Source: Chryseobacterium sp. MYb264
GTDB taxonomy: Bacteria > Bacteroidota > Bacteroidia > Flavobacteriales > Weeksellaceae
DNA length: 64,000 bases
Direction of reading: 5' to 3'
NCBI RefSeq assembly: GCF_035974275.1
Contig: NZ_CP142422.1
Span: forward strand, 124,001-188,000
Under the pieces are notes generated by a model. It worked only from the letters and a program-made list of their open reading frames with translations, ran no database searches and was not told the origin of the DNA. Positions 35,193 to 44,982 of the stretch are shown here, one piece after another. The stretch's first letter is position 1. The number at the start of each line of letters is the position of its first letter. Both the position numbers and the translations under genes were made by a program.

Positions 35193-35213
35193 ACATTTAA
35201 TTTAAAACAGAGA

Positions 35214-38200
35214 TTACCAGTTATTTCCGGACATGATCAATACCTGACTTTCTGTTCCGTATTTTATTTCATTCATGAAAATTTCCTTTCCTTGATCTAA
35301 TGGAATGAGAGATATTCCTCTTCTTTCGTATTCAGATTCCAAAGAGGATGAAACCATTCCTGCGCCTTTCCACGGACCCCAGTTGATGGAAATTACTTTT
35401 CCTTTTAATTTTTTATTTAAAGCATTGGCGTAATCATCCAAAACGCTGTTGGCTGCGGCATAATCCGTTTGTCCTTTATTTCCGTATACCGAAGCAATAC
35501 TTGAAAATAATACCACAAACTGACAATCGGTACGAAGTTTTTCAGCCAAAACACGAAGTGGTTTTACTTTGGTATCGAAAACACGTCCGAAAGAAGTGGT
35601 TGTTTTTTGTTTGAATAATTTATCTTCCAACAATCCGGCTCCGTGAATCACACCGTCTAAACGGTTGTATTTTTCGTAGATATTATTAATTAAATCTGAT
35701 AATCCATCCTCATCGCAAAGGTCTAAAGATTGGTAAACAATGGTATTACCCAACTTTTCCATATCACGAATCGTAGCTAAAATCTGATTGTTTTTAAACG
35801 TTCTTACCGTTTCTTTTTCAATATCAGAAGGCGAAGTGAATTTTCCTGTTTTAATAAGGAAAGCTCTGATTTCTTCCTTCGTTTTCAGCATTTCAAGCTC
35901 TTTAAATTCAGAAACTTCATTTCTCGGATCTTTTGAACGACCTACCAAAATATAGTTACATGGATAAGCGTGTGACATGTGTTTCGTTAATTCCGATGTA
36001 ATTCCCTGAGCGCCACCTAAAACCAGCACCACAGATTCTTTATCTAAATTAATATGTGCCTCCTGAAGACTGTTCGATAATGGCGACGGAATAATGTCTA
36101 TCTTATGCCTTTTGTTATTTTTATAAATGATCTCAGCGGGTTTGTCGGTTGATAAAATTTCCTTTAAAACAATATCAGTGATCTGATCTGTTTCCTGCGG
36201 AGTGCTCAAGCTGATTAACCGACAAGTTGTCTTTTCAAATTCGCGGGCAAGACTTTTGAAAAGTCCCGGGTGACCTTTGTAATGACGCAATAGAGTAGTG
36301 TCCGTCAATTCCTGAATATGAGCCGGAATATCTGAAATTAAATAGACCCATTTTGCCTTATCAAGATCCATTTTTTTAATCAAATCGACATGATCGATAA
36401 TGCTTTGTTTTTCCGCTGAAGAGAATAAATCAAGGATGATTAATCCATCAAAATTGGTTAAATCTTTATCTGTTTCTACCAATTCTGCAATCGCGCCGTG
36501 CTTTTCAAGTTCAGCTTTAATGGCAGCGGTTTGTACGTTGTTATCCTGAGTGATGGCGAAACGTTTTCCCTGTAAAATATCTGTGTTTTGAGGCAGGGAA
36601 ATTTCAGTTGGCGTTAAGTCAAAACGAAGACGTGATAAATTATTCGCTGCAACATTCACAACAGTTTCAGGAGTGCTTGCGCCGCTCATTTCGTGAATCC
36701 AGCTTGCCAATCCGTTCAGTGTTTTGATGGCTGCTAATTTTTCCATTAAATCATCAGCCTGTTCCAAGTCCTGACCGAAACCTATTTTTGATTTTAAATC
36801 ACCGATAATTTCCATTCTTTTGATGGAATCGATGCTTAAATCTGCTTCCATATCAAGATCCAATCCTAACATTTCTTTTGGATAGCCTGTTTTTTCACTT
36901 ACAATATTTAAAATTGCCGTTTGAAGCTCTTCTAATGAAAATGAATGGGACTGATTTTGAGTTATTTGAGTTGAGGTTTCTGTTGATGCTTTCGCTTCTG
37001 ATGCAACAGAATTTCCGCTGTATTCTGTTAACCAAGAAACCAATCCGCTTAATGTTTTAATCGAAGCTAATTGTTCCATAATCGTGTCTTCGTTCACGTT
37101 ATTTCCTGAGAATGAACCCAATTCGCTTTTCAATGTTCCTATAATCTCCACTCTTTTGATGGAATCGATACTTAAATCGGCTTCAAGATCCATTTCCATA
37201 CCTAACATTTCGTGAGGATAGCCTGTTTTTTCGCTGACAACATTTAATAATAATGTTTTAATATCTTTTACAGGAGCCTGTTTTGTGGCAACGATCACCG
37301 CTTTTTCAGCACCATCATTGATTGGTGAAGAAATAGCAGGAGCCTGAGTATTGACAGGAATCTGAACGGGTTGGGTATAAATTGGCGCCTGATTTACCTG
37401 TGGATTTTGTCCCAAAAAGGAAAGCATTACATCACGTTGCGCCTGAATCATCATTTTCATACTGTTTAAATATTCCTGAAGCATACGTTCTGCAGCAGGT
37501 TGATTTTCAACAGGAGTCGGGTTATTGGTAAAGTTGTTCATTTGAAGTGGATTTATAATTGGTAAAGCCCCGTTAGCCGGAAGATTGCCCGTCGTAGGAT
37601 GAGCGGTTTGTCCGTTTACACGCCAGATGGCAGGGTTTTTCTTATAAAGATCGGGTTGATCGAGTTGGATGATTTGTGTATGACGACCTTCGAAAAGTTT
37701 TTCAATATTAAAATTGCGTCCAGTTCCCAGATATTGCGCCAACATACAAAGCAGGTGCGTGATTTTGTTGCGGTTGCTGTCTTCTGCGAAAAGGGTTAGT
37801 TGATCTTTGTCTAAACAAGAATTCGTTAATCCGGTCAGTACTTTTCCGGGACCAACTTCGATGAAAATTCTAGCTCCGTCATTATACATTGCCTGAATTT
37901 CTTCAACATATTTTACAGGCTGAACCAAATGATCGGTTAATCTTTCTTTTATTTCTGAAGCTTTTGTAGGATAAATTTCAGCTGTCGTATTCGACCAAAC
38001 CGGAACCTGCATTTCCTCAAAAGTCACATCTTCTAAAACTTCACGATAAAGATCTTTCGATTTTGCTACCAACGGACTGTGGAATGCGCAGGCAACTTCA
38101 AGCTTTTTAGCAGAAATTCCGTTTTGTTTCAGAACCTCCATTAGTTTAGTGATCGCTTCAGTGCTTCCTGCTACCACACATTGAGTTGGTGCATTGTAAT

Positions 38201-41200
38201 TTACTGGATAACAACCTTCTACCTGAGTTAAAATAGGTTGTATTCTTTCAAAATTTCCGCTTACGGCAACCATGGTTCCCGGATCTCCGTTTTCAACAGA
38301 ATCCAAGATAGAATGGGCTCTTTTGATACTTAAATCAACCAGTTTTTCTTCCTCAAAAACGCCTGCAAAACAAAGCGCCGGTAATTCTCCGTAGCTGTGC
38401 CCCGCCAACATATCAGGGTTGATGCCGATTGACTGTAAAAATTTAGCCAAAGCAAGATCAACAATTCCTAATAAAGGTTGTGCCAACCGGGTATCTTTGA
38501 TGGTTTCTTTTTGTTGTTTTAGATCTTTTTCGTTAAAAGTTGCGGAAGGGAAAACCACTTTTTCAAGTTCAGGATAATTTTTCAGAAGCTTTCTCATTTC
38601 AGGGAAAACCACGAAAAGATCACGAGCCATATTGATTCTCTGGCTGCCTTGTCCAGGGAATAAAAACGCTACTTTTCCGTCTTTTTTATTTACGGTGAAA
38701 GTATCTTTTGTTTCAATTCCTACAAGAACCAATTCAATTTTATTAATTAAATCTTCCGTAGAATCGGCAACGATGCTTACCTGAACCTGTTTTTCTGAAT
38801 GAATAGCTAAACTGTAAGCAATATCTTTTAATGCAATCGTATCATTTATTTCAAGTAAAGATTTAATCTGATTGATTTGATTTTTCGCTTCATCATACGT
38901 ATCTCCACGGAACACAAATAATTCCGACGGCCACGACTGCATTGCCGCTACAGATTCGTCCTGTTGAGGGTGATTTGCAATAACCGTGTGGAAATTTGTT
39001 CCACCAAAACCAAACGCACTGATTCCTGCATAACGGTTTTTCTCACTCCATAAGCCACTTTCCGCATAAAAAGCAAACGGACTGGTTTGAGAATTATAAT
39101 AAGCATTCGGTTGTTTTAAGTGAAGGGTAGGAGGTTTTACACCATGAAAAACTGCCAGAGAAGCTTTAATCAATCCAGCCAATCCAGCTGCACATTTGGT
39201 GTGCCCGATCTGAGTTTTTACCGAACCTAAATGCGTTTGTCCCGGCAAAGCTCCCGAACGACTGAATAAATTCGTCAAAGCGCTCAGTTCCGTCTTGTCA
39301 CCAACGACCGTTCCGGTTCCGTGAGCTTCAACCAATCCAACCGATGCAGGACTGATTCCGGCTTGTGTATACGCACGTTCCAAAGCACGAACCTGACCGA
39401 TTTTTCGAGGTGCGGTAAGACCTAAAGCTTTACCATCACTCGATCCTCCAACTCCTTTAATGACAGAGTAGATACGATCGCCGTCACGAACAGCGTCTTC
39501 ATATCTTTTTAATACCAAAATAGCGATTCCTTCGCCAAGGGCAATTCCGTCGGCGTCACTGTCGAAAGTTGCGCATCTTCCTTTTCTGGAAAGCGCGTGT
39601 GTGCTCGAAAACATCAGATAATCATTAACTCCGTTATGCAAATCTGCACCTCCGGCAAGTACCATATCTGATTTTCCTAAAGCGAGTTCCTGACAAGCCA
39701 GATCAATTGCCGCCAAAGACGAAGCACAAGCTGCATCTACGGTGAAATTTCTTCCGCCTAAATCCAGACGGTTGGTGATTCTTCCTGCGATAACATTCGC
39801 TAAAATCCCTGGGAAAGAATCTTCTGTTGTATGTGGGAAGGCTTCTTTTACTTCTTCATGAAGTTCTCCGAAAACCTGTTTGTAAAATCCTCTGAAGCTG
39901 TAACTGTTCGCCAAATCATTACCGCCTTCCGCTCCGATAATGACGGAAATATTTTCTCTGTTAACGTGTTTTTCGGCATAACCGGCATCGTCCATTGCGC
40001 GTTTTGCTACCAATAAAGTCAATAACTGAGTGGGTTCAATAGCAGCAAGAGATTGTGGCGGAATTCCGAATGCTAAAGGATCGAAATCAATTTTAGGGAT
40101 AAATCCGCCCCATTTTGAGTGGGAAACATCGGCTTCATTGGAATCCGGTTTGTAATACAAATCTTTATTCCATCTTTCGTCCGGAACTTCTGTTACGCTG
40201 TCTTTTCCTAAAATAATATTTTTCCAATATTCCTCTAAATTTTTTGCGCCCGGGAAAATACATTCCATCCCGATAATGGCAACATCAAGAGGTTTTTCTG
40301 TGGAAACCGGTTCTTCCGGTAAGCTAGCATTTTGAATATAATTAAAATTTTCAACGGCAACATTTTTATGAAGATCAGCCATTGAAATCACCTTGTCATG
40401 CATTGTAGCAACCTGTCCGATCATATACATTCCTAAATCCAACTGATCTTCTTTAGGAATCGTAACTAAATGATCACCTTGACGTTCCACGCCTTTTGCG
40501 GCAATTCTTAAACGACCGACATTTAATTTTTCAAGCTTTTCCCAAACTTCTTTTTTATCGGTTCCTGCTTCTAATAATTTTGCTTTTTCATTATTAAAAT
40601 GTTGAGCAAAAGCAGTATCTAAACAACGTGTTTCGTGTCCGGGAGCCGTTTCCAGCAACACCGTTTCTTTTGCCTGCATCGCCTGTAACTGGAATTCTTT
40701 CTGAATAGCTCCGCATTCTACAGCTTCCTGAGTGTACAAATAGGCTGTTCCCATCAAAACTCCGACTTTCACGCCTCTTGCAGCTAATGGAGCCGCCATG
40801 ATGGAAACAAATGCCGTAGAAAAATCATTATGAATTCCACCTGCGAAAAATACGCTGATGTTTTCAGGATGGTCTTCTTTTAAAATTCTTTCAATTTGTT
40901 TTTCCCAAAGAACCATGCTCGACAGCGGGCCCACATGACCGCCACATTCGCGTCCTTCGAAGATGAAATTTTTAGCACCTTCTTTCAGGAAAATATCCAA
41001 AAGAGCGGGAGACGGCACGTGTAAAAACGTGGTGATTCCGGCTTTTTCGAAGATTTTTGCCTGAGCAGGTCTTCCTCCGGCGATTAATACAACGGGAGGT
41101 TTTGCTTCTAAAATATAAGAGGTTTGTTCTTCTCTTAATTCCTGTGGTGCGAATCCTAAAATACCGACACCCCAAGGTTTGTTTTTGGCAAGTTTTTTGG

Positions 41201-42221
41201 TATCCATTACCAAAGATTTTGCCTGTTGCCCTTTTAACAGAGATAGAGCAACGAAAGGCAATGCTCCGGCTTCTGCAACAGAATTAGCAAAGGAAGGTAC
41301 ATCGCTTACACGGGTCATCGGGCCTTGTGCAATAGGATATTTTAATCCCAGTTCTTTCGCTAAAATATTTTCCTGATCAATTACCTGAAGAGCTTTTGCC
41401 TGCTTCAGGTGACCGTACATGGCTTCTTTAAAACCAAAGATCAATTTTTTTAAGGTTTTGAAATCTTCATACAAATCAATCGCTAAAGAAATATCTTGTC
41501 CCATAGGGATATAGCTGCTAACGATATCAAGAGTCGTAAAGTATGTTTTGAGCTCTTTTGCGGTTATATTTTCGGGTAGAGCAGGAGAGTTTGGTCTTAC
41601 CAGTACACGGTGGCTGGCAATAATTTTGGTTTCTGTTCCGTTTAATTTTGAACAGAGATCTTTTAATTCTTTTGGAACGGAGCTTTCCGGGAATAAAGCC
41701 AGTTGGCTGTCCAGGATAATTCCTGCTGCCCCTAAACCGGTTGCAGCAGCAGCTGTATGAAGCCCGATTCCACCCTGAATCCAGACAGGAATGGATTGTA
41801 TTTCTTTAATAATCCTTTGAAATAATATAAAGGTTGACTCGTATCCTACGTATCCCCCGGATTCGTTTCCTTTTATGATGATGCCCGCGGCTCCTGATTG
41901 TTCCGCTTGTAAAGCGTCTTCAAAGCTGGTTATCTGGTAGATAATCGGTAAGTTTTCCGGAGTGGCCATAGAAAAACCAAACGGTGCAATCGCGAACTGT
42001 ACTTTTTTAGAGATCTGAACTGAAGCCAGACTTTCACAGGTAAGGGAGATACCATAAGAAGGGATGTCGGTCTGATCAAGTTGACTCAGTGCTTCCTGTG
42101 CAATTTTTAATTCATGTCCTAAGCTTAAGACCGGAAAGGCTCCTGCCTTATGCAATTTTTGAGTTAGATCAACATCTGTTTTTTCAAACGGAGTTAACCC
42201 GATAATGGTCAAGTTTTTCAT
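35214..42221 (-). CDS. PfaA-like synthase: two FMN-barrel domains-KS-AT-ACP-ACP-KR
   Basis: 2335 residues from the ATG at 42221 (an in-frame ATG at 42266 adds 15 unlikely residues). Residues below are numbered from the longer frame; subtract 15. Two PfaD/nitronate-monooxygenase-like barrels: first about 16-290 (IIKGNESGGYVG), second about 300-640 (PIAQGPMTRVSD, FEGRECGGHVG). KS about 660-1090 with DAACASS near 844, HGTGTVVGD and GHTKCAAG. AT about 1200-1480 with FLFPGQGSQ and AGHSYGE near 1288, and AFHS suggesting malonyl. Two ACPs near 1700 and 1810, both ADLSIDSIKR. KR about 2080-2350 with LGGAQGI and YAAAN. The DSIK carriers and domain order recall PUFA synthases. Confidence 0.9.
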   Translation of the reverse strand: MKNLTIIGLTPFEKTDVDLTQKLHKAGAFPVLSLGHELKIAQEALSQLDQTDIPSYGISLTCESLASVQISKKVQFAIAPFGFSMATPENLPIIYQITSFEDALQAEQSGAAGIIIKGNESGGYVGYESTFILFQRIIKEIQSIPVWIQGGIGLHTAAAATGLGAAGIILDSQLALFPESSVPKELKDLCSKLNGTETKIIASHRVLVRPNSPALPENITAKELKTYFTTLDIVSSYIPMGQDISLAIDLYEDFKTLKKLIFGFKEAMYGHLKQAKALQVIDQENILAKELGLKYPIAQGPMTRVSDVPSFANSVAEAGALPFVALSLLKGQQAKSLVMDTKKLAKNKPWGVGILGFAPQELREEQTSYILEAKPPVVLIAGGRPAQAKIFEKAGITTFLHVPSPALLDIFLKEGAKNFIFEGRECGGHVGPLSSMVLWEKQIERILKEDHPENISVFFAGGIHNDFSTAFVSIMAAPLAARGVKVGVLMGTAYLYTQEAVECGAIQKEFQLQAMQAKETVLLETAPGHETRCLDTAFAQHFNNEKAKLLEAGTDKKEVWEKLEKLNVGRLRIAAKGVERQGDHLVTIPKEDQLDLGMYMIGQVATMHDKVISMADLHKNVAVENFNYIQNASLPEEPVSTEKPLDVAIIGMECIFPGAKNLEEYWKNIILGKDSVTEVPDERWNKDLYYKPDSNEADVSHSKWGGFIPKIDFDPLAFGIPPQSLAAIEPTQLLTLLVAKRAMDDAGYAEKHVNRENISVIIGAEGGNDLANSYSFRGFYKQVFGELHEEVKEAFPHTTEDSFPGILANVIAGRITNRLDLGGRNFTVDAACASSLAAIDLACQELALGKSDMVLAGGADLHNGVNDYLMFSSTHALSRKGRCATFDSDADGIALGEGIAILVLKRYEDAVRDGDRIYSVIKGVGGSSDGKALGLTAPRKIGQVRALERAYTQAGISPASVGLVEAHGTGTVVGDKTELSALTNLFSRSGALPGQTHLGSVKTQIGHTKCAAGLAGLIKASLAVFHGVKPPTLHLKQPNAYYNSQTSPFAFYAESGLWSEKNRYAGISAFGFGGTNFHTVIANHPQQDESVAAMQSWPSELFVFRGDTYDEAKNQINQIKSLLEINDTIALKDIAYSLAIHSEKQVQVSIVADSTEDLINKIELVLVGIETKDTFTVNKKDGKVAFLFPGQGSQRINMARDLFVVFPEMRKLLKNYPELEKVVFPSATFNEKDLKQQKETIKDTRLAQPLLGIVDLALAKFLQSIGINPDMLAGHSYGELPALCFAGVFEEEKLVDLSIKRAHSILDSVENGDPGTMVAVSGNFERIQPILTQVEGCYPVNYNAPTQCVVAGSTEAITKLMEVLKQNGISAKKLEVACAFHSPLVAKSKDLYREVLEDVTFEEMQVPVWSNTTAEIYPTKASEIKERLTDHLVQPVKYVEEIQAMYNDGARIFIEVGPGKVLTGLTNSCLDKDQLTLFAEDSNRNKITHLLCMLAQYLGTGRNFNIEKLFEGRHTQIIQLDQPDLYKKNPAIWRVNGQTAHPTTGNLPANGALPIINPLQMNNFTNNPTPVENQPAAERMLQEYLNSMKMMIQAQRDVMLSFLGQNPQVNQAPIYTQPVQIPVNTQAPAISSPINDGAEKAVIVATKQAPVKDIKTLLLNVVSEKTGYPHEMLGMEMDLEADLSIDSIKRVEIIGTLKSELGSFSGNNVNEDTIMEQLASIKTLSGLVSWLTEYSGNSVASEAKASTETSTQITQNQSHSFSLEELQTAILNIVSEKTGYPKEMLGLDLDMEADLSIDSIKRMEIIGDLKSKIGFGQDLEQADDLMEKLAAIKTLNGLASWIHEMSGASTPETVVNVAANNLSRLRFDLTPTEISLPQNTDILQGKRFAITQDNNVQTAAIKAELEKHGAIAELVETDKDLTNFDGLIILDLFSSAEKQSIIDHVDLIKKMDLDKAKWVYLISDIPAHIQELTDTTLLRHYKGHPGLFKSLAREFEKTTCRLISLSTPQETDQITDIVLKEILSTDKPAEIIYKNNKRHKIDIIPSPLSNSLQEAHINLDKESVVLVLGGAQGITSELTKHMSHAYPCNYILVGRSKDPRNEVSEFKELEMLKTKEEIRAFLIKTGKFTSPSDIEKETVRTFKNNQILATIRDMEKLGNTIVYQSLDLCDEDGLSDLINNIYEKYNRLDGVIHGAGLLEDKLFKQKTTTSFGRVFDTKVKPLRVLAEKLRTDCQFVVLFSSIASVYGNKGQTDYAAANSVLDDYANALNKKLKGKVISINWGPWKGAGMVSSSLESEYERRGISLIPLDQGKEIFMNEIKYGTESQVLIMSGNNW

Positions 42222-43282
42222 TACATTTGATATTGAAAATGTTAGTAAAATATCATAACAACACACGGCAGTGATTACTCATGCCAATGGTCTGAAATCA
42301 GAATAAAAATAATTATTTTACATAATTTAAATTCATAAATAATATTTTGTAATGATTATTTAATAAATATTATTTATTGTTAAAATAGTGTTAAAATAAA
42401 AAGCTTATTTTTTATTCCTGAAAAAAAAGCGGGTACAATCTCGGTAATTATAATTATAAAGGATTATAATTAATTAATGTTAAGCAAATATATAAATAAA
42501 AATAAAATACTTCAATGATAAGAGGTTTATTTTTCAATATTACAAAAATATAATATTTCAATAACAAGGGGTGTTTGTTGTAAATAAAACATTATCAGTG
42601 TGATAAAAAACATTAACACATTTTAAGACTTTAAATAAAATTTTTAATTTTAATTCAATATAAAGTGAGGTATGGTTTTTGCTGTGTTATTTCACAGTGA
42701 AGTAGAGATAAAAATGGCTTCAGATGGGGTCAGTTTCAAAACTTGGGGAGAAATTGTTTAGATGTATTTTTTGCCACGAATGCACGAATATTCTTATTTC
42801 TCACAGATTTCTCATATTTAGAGCCCATCGTTAGAAAATCAAAGATTTTCAAAGACTTAGGTGCACTTCTATGAGGCTTAACATTAAGCTTAAATAACTA
42901 AAGTGTTAAAAAAAACTTTTGTGGTTAAATTTTTGTCACGAATGCGCGAATATTTTTATTTCCCACAGATCGCAAAGATTTTCACAGATGATATCGTTGA
43001 TTTTCTTTGTTTAATTTATGAGTAGAACGGTTTGGAGAGACTTAAAGCGGGAGTTGTCAAAAAAAATGGGTTGGCTTTGTGTTCAATATGTAAAGTGTAA
43101 GGAAAAGAATCTGCATGATTTGAAAAATCTACGAGAGCAAAAAATTTCACCTTACATGATCTAAACTTTTTTGCTTAGTCCCCAACTTTTGTATTTGATC
43201 CGTGATGGTATGCTTTTGCAGTTCATATGTTATCACGAAAGATAAAGAAAGGGTACCGGCCGAATGTCCATTACAATAAAAT
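42222..43282. other. Gene-free stretch upstream of the synthase operon, with decayed repeats
   Basis: About 1.06 kb. 42290-42700 is very A+T-rich and must contain the promoter of the 18-kb operon, but no clear TTG-19-TAnnTTTG pair is seen. 42766-43145 consists of repeat text related to 46935-47190 (see that entry), in two partial copies beginning TTTTTGCCACGAATGCACGAA and TTTTTGTCACGAATGCGCGAA. No ORF is credible. Confidence 0.6.
42935..43145. repeat. Interspersed repeat copy 1 (CACGAATGCGCGAATATTT type)
   Basis: Shares with 46935-47190 an ordered set of blocks: GCGCGAATATTTTTATTTCCC, AGTAGAACGGTTTGGAGAGA, CTTAAAGCGG, TTTGTGTTC, TAAGGAAAA, AATCTGCATGATTTGAAAAA. Divergence and small indels point to old copies. 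No coding potential. Confidence 0.65.
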
Positions 43283-43315
43283 AAAAGAGTGAACCCCATA
43301 CAGATTCACTCTTTT
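43283..43315 (-). terminator. Intrinsic terminator after the alpha/beta hydrolase
   Basis: AAAAGAGTGAA (43283-43293), 11-nt loop, TTCACTCTTTT (43305-43315): a perfect 11-bp stem. On the minus strand it is followed by ATTTTATTG, and it lies 28 bp past the hydrolase stop. Confidence 0.8.
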
Positions 43316-43342
43316 GCTCCTTCATTAAAATCCAACGATTTT

Positions 43343-44164
43343 TTAAGACTGGATAAATTCCAGGATATCTTTATTAATTGTTGCTGCTTCCGTAGTCGGC
43401 ATTCCGTGTGGAAAACCAGGATAGGTGATTAGTTTTCCGTTTTTCAATAATTTAGCAGATTTTACACCAGCATTTTCGTAAGGAACAATCTGGTCATCTT
43501 CACCGTGCAACACCAATACAGGAATATCAACTGCCTGTAGATCTTCTCTGAAATCAGTCTCAGAAAATGCTTTAATTCCTTCATAATGAGCCACGATTCC
43601 ACCCATCATTCCCTGTCTCCACCAGTTTCTCTGGATGCCTTCTTTTACGTTCGCACCTTCTCTGTTATACCCATAGAAAGGAAAAGTAAGGTCAATATAA
43701 AACTGCTGTCTGTTGTTTAACGTCTGATCTCTGATGTTGTCGAAAACTTCAATTGGAACTCCATCAGGATTGCTTTCATTTTTTACCATAATCGGCGGAA
43801 CTGCGCTGATTAAAACTGCTTTTTTAGCTCTGCCTTTAGAATATTTGTTTACATAGCGAATCACTTCTCCACCTCCTGTTGAGTGACCGATGTGAATAAC
43901 ATCTTTCAGATCAAGAAATTCTACCAATTCTGCTGCATCAGAAGCATATTGCTCGATGTTGTGACCATAAATATTCTGGCTGGATCTCCCGTGACCTCTT
44001 CTGTCATGGGTGATCACTCTGTAACCTTTCTGTAAAAAGAAAATTACCTGTGCATCCCAATCGTCAGATGATAAAGGCCATCCGTGGTGAAACATCAATA
44101 CTGGTCCTTCTCCTTGATCTTTGTAGAAAATTTCTGTTCCGTCTTTTAATGTAAGTGTACTCAT
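43343..44164 (-). CDS. Alpha/beta hydrolase, non-heme haloperoxidase-like (copy 1)
   Basis: 273 residues. Seen: MFHHGWPLSSDDWDAQ, nucleophile elbow GHSTGGGE near residue 96, VLHGEDDQIVP, and FPHGMP near the C terminus: a complete Ser-Asp-His triad as in cofactor-free haloperoxidases/esterases. Full length for the group and no signal peptide. About 93% identical (my count of about 19 differences) to 52908-53729 in opposite orientation. Flanked by its own promoter and terminator, so monocistronic. Substrate unknown. Confidence 0.88.
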   Translation of the reverse strand: MSTLTLKDGTEIFYKDQGEGPVLMFHHGWPLSSDDWDAQVIFFLQKGYRVITHDRRGHGRSSQNIYGHNIEQYASDAAELVEFLDLKDVIHIGHSTGGGEVIRYVNKYSKGRAKKAVLISAVPPIMVKNESNPDGVPIEVFDNIRDQTLNNRQQFYIDLTFPFYGYNREGANVKEGIQRNWWRQGMMGGIVAHYEGIKAFSETDFREDLQAVDIPVLVLHGEDDQIVPYENAGVKSAKLLKNGKLITYPGFPHGMPTTEAATINKDILEFIQS

Positions 44165-44232
44165 TGCTGTAAATTTTTAATGTTTGTGATTAATTTATTT
44201 TAATAATGTTTTTCGTTGTCTTAATTCTTTAG

Positions 44233-44263
44233 CAAATGTAGGAAGGTTTAGTATACCAGAAAT
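44233..44263 (-). promoter_or_regulatory. Probable promoter of hydrolase copy 1
   Basis: The minus strand reads TACATTTG (44233-44240), an exact TAnnTTTG match, with TTT about 19 bp upstream in place of a full TTG. Transcription would start about 60 bases ahead of the ATG at 44164. Confidence 0.5.
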
Positions 44264-44442
44264 TAATCTAGTTTAATTTCCATTCATATTGATAAAAAAA
44301 TATATAATTTATTTTAGGGGCAGCTTTTTCCGTCTTCCACTCCCGCTTTTTTATCTTCCTTTTCAAGTCAGATAAAAAGAGCTCCGTTCAAGCCGGGCTG
44401 CAAGTAGTTGTTATCTTTAGAATATCAGTTTTAATTACTTCT

Positions 44443-44958
44443 TCACCCAGCATTTTCGCTTACCAGTTGAAGTAAATCGGTTGCACTGCCGTTGAAATGA
44501 TTACCGTTGATATAAAAAGTAGGCGTCCCATTTACTCCGCTCAATACTCCGCTTTGGAAATCTGAATCTATTTTATCCGATAATTCTGGGTTTTGAATAT
44601 CTTTTTTAAATTGAAGCATATCTAAATTTAATTGTTCCGCCAATTCATAAAGGAAATTTTCATTTAAATATTCCTGATTCTCATAAATAGCATCGTGCAT
44701 TTCCCAGAATTTTCCCTGTAAAGCCGCGGCTTCTGCTGCCAAAGCGGCAGGTCTGGCGTATTGATGCATTTCAGAAAGCGGAAAATTTCTGAAAACAAAT
44801 CGGATCTGTGTTCCGAATGTTCTCATCATCTCTTTTAATATAGGATAGGCCGCTCCACAGTAAGGACATTGATAATCCCCGTATTCCACAATGGTAAGAT
44901 CCGCATCGGGATTGCCCTGAATATGGTCAGTTGAACTGACAGATGGTTTTAGTGACAT
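44443..44958 (-). CDS. DsbA/FrnE-type thioredoxin-fold protein
   Basis: 171 residues with active site CPYC at residues 31-34, a helical insert, and the cis-Pro region NGTPTFYINGNHF near residue 140. It resembles cytosolic DsbA-family oxidoreductases; no signal peptide is present. It follows DUF1275 and the bicupin on the same strand (24-bp gap), so it belongs to the operon controlled by the 46814 operator candidate. Redox role expected from the family. Confidence 0.85.
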   Translation of the reverse strand: MSLKPSVSSTDHIQGNPDADLTIVEYGDYQCPYCGAAYPILKEMMRTFGTQIRFVFRNFPLSEMHQYARPAALAAEAAALQGKFWEMHDAIYENQEYLNENFLYELAEQLNLDMLQFKKDIQNPELSDKIDSDFQSGVLSGVNGTPTFYINGNHFNGSATDLLQLVSENAG

Positions 44959-44982
44959 ATTATTTGTTTTTTTAGTGTTGAT

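Noticed and set aside
24344..42221. Enediyne, flexirubin or aryl-polyene cluster
   Set aside because: No enediyne accessory genes, no flexirubin/aryl-polyene set of separate KS/CLF, tyrosine lyase and acyltransferases; domain order is PUFA-like.
42222..43282. Hidden gene or tRNA in the 1-kb gap
   Set aside because: All frames are short and broken, and the sequence is A+T-rich repeat text; no cloverleaf could be drawn.
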